The position numbers and the translations under genes are program-made. Below, in pieces: positions 59,124-64,000 of a DNA stretch of 64,000 bases; within the stretch, counting starts at the first letter, position 1, and each line of letters begins with the position of its first letter. Source of the stretch: Alphaproteobacteria bacterium (GTDB lineage: Bacteria > Pseudomonadota > Alphaproteobacteria > Caulobacterales > Maricaulaceae); NCBI GenBank assembly GCA_018222865.1, contig JAAEZM010000007.1, forward strand, positions 1 to 64,000. The letters run 5' to 3'. The notes beneath the pieces are model-generated. The model had not been told where the DNA came from. It worked only from the letters and a program-made list of their open reading frames with translations, and searched no databases.

Positions 59124-59537
59124 TTAGCGGCGCAAGAGGTCCAGCGTGCGTTCCTGCATGCGCCGGTGGTTTTCAATCATGTTGAGATTGGCCTCATAGG
59201 TGCGCATGGCCTCGCGCATATCCATCATCTCAACAAGCGTTGATACATTCGTGGTGGTCACATAGCCCTCTTCATTCGCGGCTGGGTGACCGGGATCATA
59301 TTCCAGGCGGAAGGCCGATTGATCATCGATCGCATCGGTCATGCGCACCTGCATCTGGCCGGTGATCTCATTGAGCTCATTATCGAAGACCGGAATTTGA
59401 CGGCGATAGGGATCGCCCCCGGGTTCGCGCGCGGTAGAATTCGCGTTGGCGATGTTTTCCGAAATGATGCGCATGCGCGCCGACTGCGCCCGCAGACCAG
59501 ACGCGGAAATCATCATCGTGTCGATTGGATCGGCCAT
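59124..59537 (-). CDS. flgC: Flagellar basal-body rod protein FlgC
   Basis: MISASGLRAQSARMRIISENIANANST...VNTLVEMMDMREAMRTYEANLNMI-type C-terminus. Confidence 0.93.
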   Translation of the reverse strand: MADPIDTMMISASGLRAQSARMRIISENIANANSTAREPGGDPYRRQIPVFDNELNEITGQMQVRMTDAIDDQSAFRLEYDPGHPAANEEGYVTTTNVSTLVEMMDMREAMRTYEANLNMIENHRRMQERTLDLLRR

Positions 59538-59553
59538 TTAAAACCTCCCTCGC

Positions 59554-59988
59554 TTATCCGCCCGGCGGGCGCACAGCCATGCGCAGAAGACCAATGCTCT
59601 TCTGATACAGGCTCAGCGCGCTCTCGTAGCGCATACGGGTTTCGGTCGCGCGGACCATTTGTTCTTCCAGAACGACAGAATTGCCGTTCACCGTTGTTTC
59701 GCTGTCCGGCGTATCCGCCGTCGACCAGGCCCGGCCCGCCGTCGTATCGGTCCGGCCGGCCATGTGCGTGCCCTGGCTTGTGCTCATCATCAGCGTGCCA
59801 TTGCCGGTCCGGCGGCCGCGCATCTGAGACTCCACAGCGCGTTGAAATTCTGACTGGGAAATATCCTGCGGCGTATATCCCGGCGTATTTGCATTGGCCA
59901 CATTGTTCGAGATCACCTGCTGACGATCCGAGGCGTAGCGCATGTTTTGCTGCAAAAGTCCTAGGACGGACACGTCATCGGGCCGCAT
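59554..59988 (-). CDS. flgB: Flagellar basal-body rod protein FlgB
   Basis: LQQNMRYASDRQQVISNNVANANTPGYTPQDI. Confidence 0.92.
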   Translation of the reverse strand: MRPDDVSVLGLLQQNMRYASDRQQVISNNVANANTPGYTPQDISQSEFQRAVESQMRGRRTGNGTLMMSTSQGTHMAGRTDTTAGRAWSTADTPDSETTVNGNSVVLEEQMVRATETRMRYESALSLYQKSIGLLRMAVRPPGG

Positions 59989-60033
59989 TGCGAATCCCCT
60001 TTTAACTCTTTGACCAAGGCTGCGCGCGCACGG

Positions 60034-60049
60034 TTAACGCGGGCTTAAC
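60034..60049. promoter_or_regulatory. CtrA-type binding site TTAA-N7-TTAAC between divergent flagellar genes
   Basis: GGTTAACGCGGGCTTAACC; both strands read TTAA-N7-TTAAC. Confidence 0.75.
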
Positions 60050-60095
60050 CGCATCAGCCCAGACAGCGGATATTCCATGAATCAAGGTCGTTCGA

Positions 60096-60458
60096 ATGTC
60101 GGAACACGTGCACTGGACGCAATACTTACTCGCCCTGGTGGTTCTCGCCGGGCTTTTGGGCCTTTTGGGCCTCTTCTCCCTGGCCGTTCAGCGCGGTTGG
60201 CTGATGCAGAATCTGACCGGGCTGACCGCTTTCAGAACCACCCAGGACAGACGCGTCAAAGTCACCGAGACCCTGGTGCTCGATCCGCGTCGCCGGCTGG
60301 TCATCGTGCGGCTTGATGATGAGGAACACGTCATCCTGCTTGGTGCCGAGCGCGAAACCGTCCTGAAGACCGGGCCGGCACGCCTTGATCCGACCATCGC
60401 CCCGATGGATACCGCCACCGCTGAAACCAACGCGCTCGAAGAAGGAAAAGCGTCATGA
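60096..60458 (+). CDS. fliO: FliO-like flagellar biosynthesis protein
   Basis: N-terminal TM then VKVTETLVLDPRRRLVIVRLDDEEHVILLGAERETVL; immediately upstream of fliP with overlap. Confidence 0.8.
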   Translation: MSEHVHWTQYLLALVVLAGLLGLLGLFSLAVQRGWLMQNLTGLTAFRTTQDRRVKVTETLVLDPRRRLVIVRLDDEEHVILLGAERETVLKTGPARLDPTIAPMDTATAETNALEEGKAS

Positions 60459-61213
60459 CGCGCAAGGGCTTCTGGTTCTACCTCATTCTCTTCGGGCTCG
60501 GCCTCGTCACCTTGTTGGCGGGCAGTGCAGAAGCGCAGAGCGTGACGATTGATACGGGCTCGGAAGGCGAGTTGACGGAACGGGTCATCCAGCTCATCGC
60601 GCTTTTAACAGTCCTGTCGCTCGCGCCGTCCATCGTCATCATGACCACGAGTTTCGTGCGCATCATCGTGGTCCTGTCGCTTTTGCGGACCGGTCTGGGC
60701 CTGCAGCAAAGCCCACCCAATGCGGTCCTGATCAGCCTCGCCCTCTTCCTGACCGCCTTCATTATGGCGCCGGTGTTTTCCCAATCCTATTCGGACGGTA
60801 TCGAGCCCTTGCTGGAAGGCCAGATCGAGCTGGGCGAAGCCTTTGAGGCAACCTCCGGACCGCTCAAGACCTTCATGCTCACCCACACACGTGAAGCCGA
60901 CCTTCAGCTCTTCATCGACATGTCCCAGGAAGAAGTGCCCACGAGTGCGGAGGAAACCTCGTTCTGGATTGTCGCGCCCGCCTTCATGATCTCCGAGCTC
61001 AGACGGGCTTTCGAGATCGGCTTCCTGCTCTTCATTCCCTTCCTCATCATCGACCTGGTAGTCGCGTCCATCCTCATGTCCATGGGTATGATGATGCTGC
61101 CGCCCATCGTCATCTCCCTGCCCTTCAAGCTGATTTTCTTTGTGCTTGTCGATGGCTGGCGGCTGGTAACGGGATCCCTGGTGCAAAGTTTCGGGACCAT
61201 ACCCGGGGGCTGA
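60455..61213 (+). CDS. fliP: Flagellar export protein FliP
   Basis: SIVIMTTSFVRIIVVLSLLRTGLGLQQSPPNAVLISLALFLTAFIMAPVF. Confidence 0.96.
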   Translation: MTRKGFWFYLILFGLGLVTLLAGSAEAQSVTIDTGSEGELTERVIQLIALLTVLSLAPSIVIMTTSFVRIIVVLSLLRTGLGLQQSPPNAVLISLALFLTAFIMAPVFSQSYSDGIEPLLEGQIELGEAFEATSGPLKTFMLTHTREADLQLFIDMSQEEVPTSAEETSFWIVAPAFMISELRRAFEIGFLLFIPFLIIDLVVASILMSMGMMMLPPIVISLPFKLIFFVLVDGWRLVTGSLVQSFGTIPGG

Positions 61214-61224
61214 CGCCTTACCCC

Positions 61225-61320
61225 TCATCGCCCCCCGGATTCATTCCGGGGCCTACCGGTTAGACGCGAGTAGTCGCAACAGCTTGCTAGATCCCGGCAC
61301 GCGCTTGGTTTGGCCGGGAG
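61225..61320. repeat. REP-like palindromes between convergent fliP and TPR gene
   Basis: CCCCGGATTCATTCCGGGG and TCCCGGC...GCCGGGA hairpins in a non-coding gap. Confidence 0.5.
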
Positions 61321-61337
61321 AAAGTCGGGCGATTACC

Positions 61338-64000
61338 TCAAGCCCCGCCGCCGCTGAAGCGTTCTCTGAACGGCTCCATAAAGGCCTGGAGTGTGTCGAT
61401 ACCGGCGATCTGGCCAGCCAGGTCGGAGAAGCGGACATTGCCGGGAGTGGCATTGTCATCGGTCAGGAGTTCAAAGGCCGCAGACTGATCGGTACGAGCC
61501 ATCAGCGCGCTATAGCGCTCGCCCAGGCGCTGGGCGGAGGCGACGTCCTGGGCCAAGGAATAGGCGATCGCGGCACGCATGACATCATTTTGCTCTGACG
61601 GGGTCAGGCCGGAACCACTCTGATAGCGATTGCCCAGAAGGCGTTCCAGGCGGCGCCCCGTTGACGGCCAGTCTCGCGCCTCCCAGGCGACATCCGCGCG
61701 CAATCGGGCCGCCGCATCGGAGAGGTCATCCGCGATCAGGTCAAGCGCCGCTTCCGGACGTCCCAGCTCGGACAGGGCACGAGCTTCCAGCAAGTAGCGC
61801 TCATCAATCAGTTCACGCGGCAGGCCAGCCACACGGGTCCGACGAATGGTATTGAGCGCGTCCTCATAGCGATGATCCATCAGGTAGATAACGGCCAGAT
61901 CCGTCGCGACACGGGCGCGCGCAATCGGCTCACGCAGACGGTTATCGACCTGGTGCTGGAGGAGTTCGGCTGCCGGATCGAGCAAATCAAAGGCGATGAG
62001 ACGATCCGCCAGGCGGCGGATCATGCGATCCCCTTCCGTGCCAATGGGCGCGAGATGCTGATACTCGTAGAACAGCGCGACGGCTTCCACCGGGTCCATA
62101 CGATCCGCCTCACCTTCCAGGAAGAGACGGCGGAAGATGGAATTCATGTCGTCATAAATGCGGCGTTCAATCTCATGCCCGGCAAAACGCGTTTGAGCGA
62201 GCGCCATCGTCTCCAGGCCAAGGCCGAATTCGCCAGAGGCGACATAGAGCTGGCCGAGCTGGCGGATTGTATCGGATTCAATACTGTCTCCGCGCCAGCG
62301 AAAGCGCAGGTTTTCAAGATCATCAATCGCCTGATTTCGATCGATCTGACCGGCCTCAAGGCGCATGCGGATCAGCTCGTATAGCGCGCGGGCCTCCATC
62401 AGCGGATTGCCAGAGGCTTCGAGCTGTTCCAGCAGGCTGATCGCCGTATCAAGATCCTCGCGCGCCTCGGCCAGACGGGCCTGGACGTAAAGCGCATCCA
62501 GCTCGGTCTGAGGATCGGGCTCACCGGCCTCTATGGCGAAGAGATGCTGCTCTGCGGCCGCGAAATCCCCCACTTCCAGGGCGGCGCGCGCCCGCGCTGC
62601 CTCAAAGCGCGCCTGCCAGACCGGCGGGTAGAAATAGGCGGCATCCTCGCCGCTTTCCAGCCGACGACGGGCCTCTTCCCAGCGTTCCTGGTGCACCGCG
62701 ATCATGCCGCGCCACATATCCGCTGCCGGATCATTGGAGAGCGAGGCATCGGACAGGTATTCCTCTGCATCATCAAGACGATGCATCATATAGCTGGCGA
62801 CCCCGCGCAAGGCGCGGATATGGGCATTCGCTTCCAGCTGGGGCTCATCATGGGTGGCCATGTAGAGCATGCCCAGCGCCTCAGGGGCGAGATTATTGGC
62901 AAGCAGGAAGCGGCCCAGCGCGATCCGGGCATCGGAGGAATTCTCCATCGCCGCTGCGCGCTGACGCTCCGCCCAGTCATCCGCGAAATAATTATCGCCA
63001 CGCCAAGCATCGAAATCCATCAGGGCGGGCGAAGAAATATTGGCGAGGACCGCATTATCGCCCTGGGCCCGGGCGCCGGAGCTGGACGGTGTCAGATTCA
63101 GCCCTTCAGGACGGCCGATAATCGCACCGGCATTATTCACCGAGATTGTCAGATCATCCGCCATGGCCTCAACTGCCGCGCCATGTGCTGAGGGCAAGAG
63201 GGCACCGCCAACAAAGGCCCGGCGGGACGCCAGTCCCTCAATCGGGCCACCCGCCGTCACCACGCCGATACGATCCCCGACAATCGGATCCTCCACCCAG
63301 CGCACTTCGCGCGGGTCGGACAGGCCGACGATAATCCGTCCCATGCGTCCCCGACGCGCATCACGGCGCACGGTGACCGGGCGCGGCGGGCTGTCGATCC
63401 GCTCGGACAGGACAAGCGTCCACTGGTCATCCTGGAGCCGCGCTTCCGCCTGGGTGGTCGCCGGGACCTCCAGCCGCGCGGCAACATAGTCCTCACCCCG
63501 ATAAATCCGGTGACGACCGACATGGCGGCGCTCACGATGCGCCAGCTCCGCCATATTCAATTCGGCAGCCGCATCAAACACGATCCATACCGCCTCACCG
63601 CGGCGGAAAACGGCGGCGCCGACCGGTCCGGCCCAATCAAACTCAATGGAGAGATCGCCGCTGAACTCGGTTACAGCGCCGTGCACGATACCGCCCTCGG
63701 GGACCGGGTCCACACCCTCGAGAGAGACGGGTTCGATCTCGGCCGGATTGCCCTGATACTCCTCCGCCGATGTCATCTCCGGGGTCAGGCGAATAGGCCC
63801 GAATGGATCCGCTGGCGGCTCTGATCCGGGATCATCACTTCCACGCCCGGTCTCATCCAGTGCTGGCCGTGATGTTTCCGCAGGTGGCTCGGAGGCTTCA
63901 GGGATCAGCTCAGCGATTTGCTGCAACAAGGCCGCAGCGCTGGCCGTGTCCGGATTGATCAGATCAATTGTCACCCGCGGACCGTCATCCCAGGCCCGCA
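61338..64000 (-). CDS. Large TPR-repeat-rich protein, 5' end beyond the window
   Basis: Many helical repeats; frame remains open to the window edge (…RAWDDGPRVTIDLINPD), so the GTG at 63974 is not necessarily the start. Confidence 0.65.
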   Translation of the reverse strand, partial: RAWDDGPRVTIDLINPDTASAAALLQQIAELIPEASEPPAETSRPALDETGRGSDDPGSEPPADPFGPIRLTPEMTSAEEYQGNPAEIEPVSLEGVDPVPEGGIVHGAVTEFSGDLSIEFDWAGPVGAAVFRRGEAVWIVFDAAAELNMAELAHRERRHVGRHRIYRGEDYVAARLEVPATTQAEARLQDDQWTLVLSERIDSPPRPVTVRRDARRGRMGRIIVGLSDPREVRWVEDPIVGDRIGVVTAGGPIEGLASRRAFVGGALLPSAHGAAVEAMADDLTISVNNAGAIIGRPEGLNLTPSSSGARAQGDNAVLANISSPALMDFDAWRGDNYFADDWAERQRAAAMENSSDARIALGRFLLANNLAPEALGMLYMATHDEPQLEANAHIRALRGVASYMMHRLDDAEEYLSDASLSNDPAADMWRGMIAVHQERWEEARRRLESGEDAAYFYPPVWQARFEAARARAALEVGDFAAAEQHLFAIEAGEPDPQTELDALYVQARLAEAREDLDTAISLLEQLEASGNPLMEARALYELIRMRLEAGQIDRNQAIDDLENLRFRWRGDSIESDTIRQLGQLYVASGEFGLGLETMALAQTRFAGHEIERRIYDDMNSIFRRLFLEGEADRMDPVEAVALFYEYQHLAPIGTEGDRMIRRLADRLIAFDLLDPAAELLQHQVDNRLREPIARARVATDLAVIYLMDHRYEDALNTIRRTRVAGLPRELIDERYLLEARALSELGRPEAALDLIADDLSDAAARLRADVAWEARDWPSTGRRLERLLGNRYQSGSGLTPSEQNDVMRAAIAYSLAQDVASAQRLGERYSALMARTDQSAAFELLTDDNATPGNVRFSDLAGQIAGIDTLQAFMEPFRERFSGGGA

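Overview
The 64 kb window is a gene-dense chromosomal segment. Gene content and synteny (purB/purCSQL, recA-alaS-icd, flagellar genes, cckA, a CtrA-type TTAA-N7-TTAAC site) point to an alphaproteobacterium of the Maricaulales/Caulobacterales type. The housekeeping backbone includes metG (5' end only), two tRNAs (Thr-TGT, Leu-TAA), sfsA, map, radC, a threonine synthase, purB, purC-purS-purQ-purL, bolA, grxD, rpsD, trmJ, icd, alaS, recA, cckA, flhB-fliR-fliQ, fliE-flgC-flgB and fliO/fliP. Among these sit accessory genes: a curlin with a CsgH-like partner, a PadR/HAAS/serine-hydrolase unit, many exported peptidases (two M28, S9, two DUF885, two HExxH proteins), two tandem thioredoxin-like proteins, three tandem STAS-like paralogs, and a DUF1653-methyltransferase plus multi-TM protein unit. 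The observations most worth checking are: (1) the DUF1653-methyltransferase/multi-TM unit inside a split flagellar operon; (2) three tandem STAS-like paralogs between alaS and icd, the first apparently starting at CTG; (3) a relic of an S9 peptidase reduced to signal peptide plus C-terminal tail; (4) an XRE/CPBP deletion scar abutting tRNA-Thr; (5) an unannotated structured RNA with its own terminator upstream of purB; (6) a near-palindromic CtrA site between divergent flagellar operons; (7) a curlin made of twelve 11-residue units. No CRISPR array, rRNA, prophage or transposase was seen. All product names are from reading the sequence; no database search was run.
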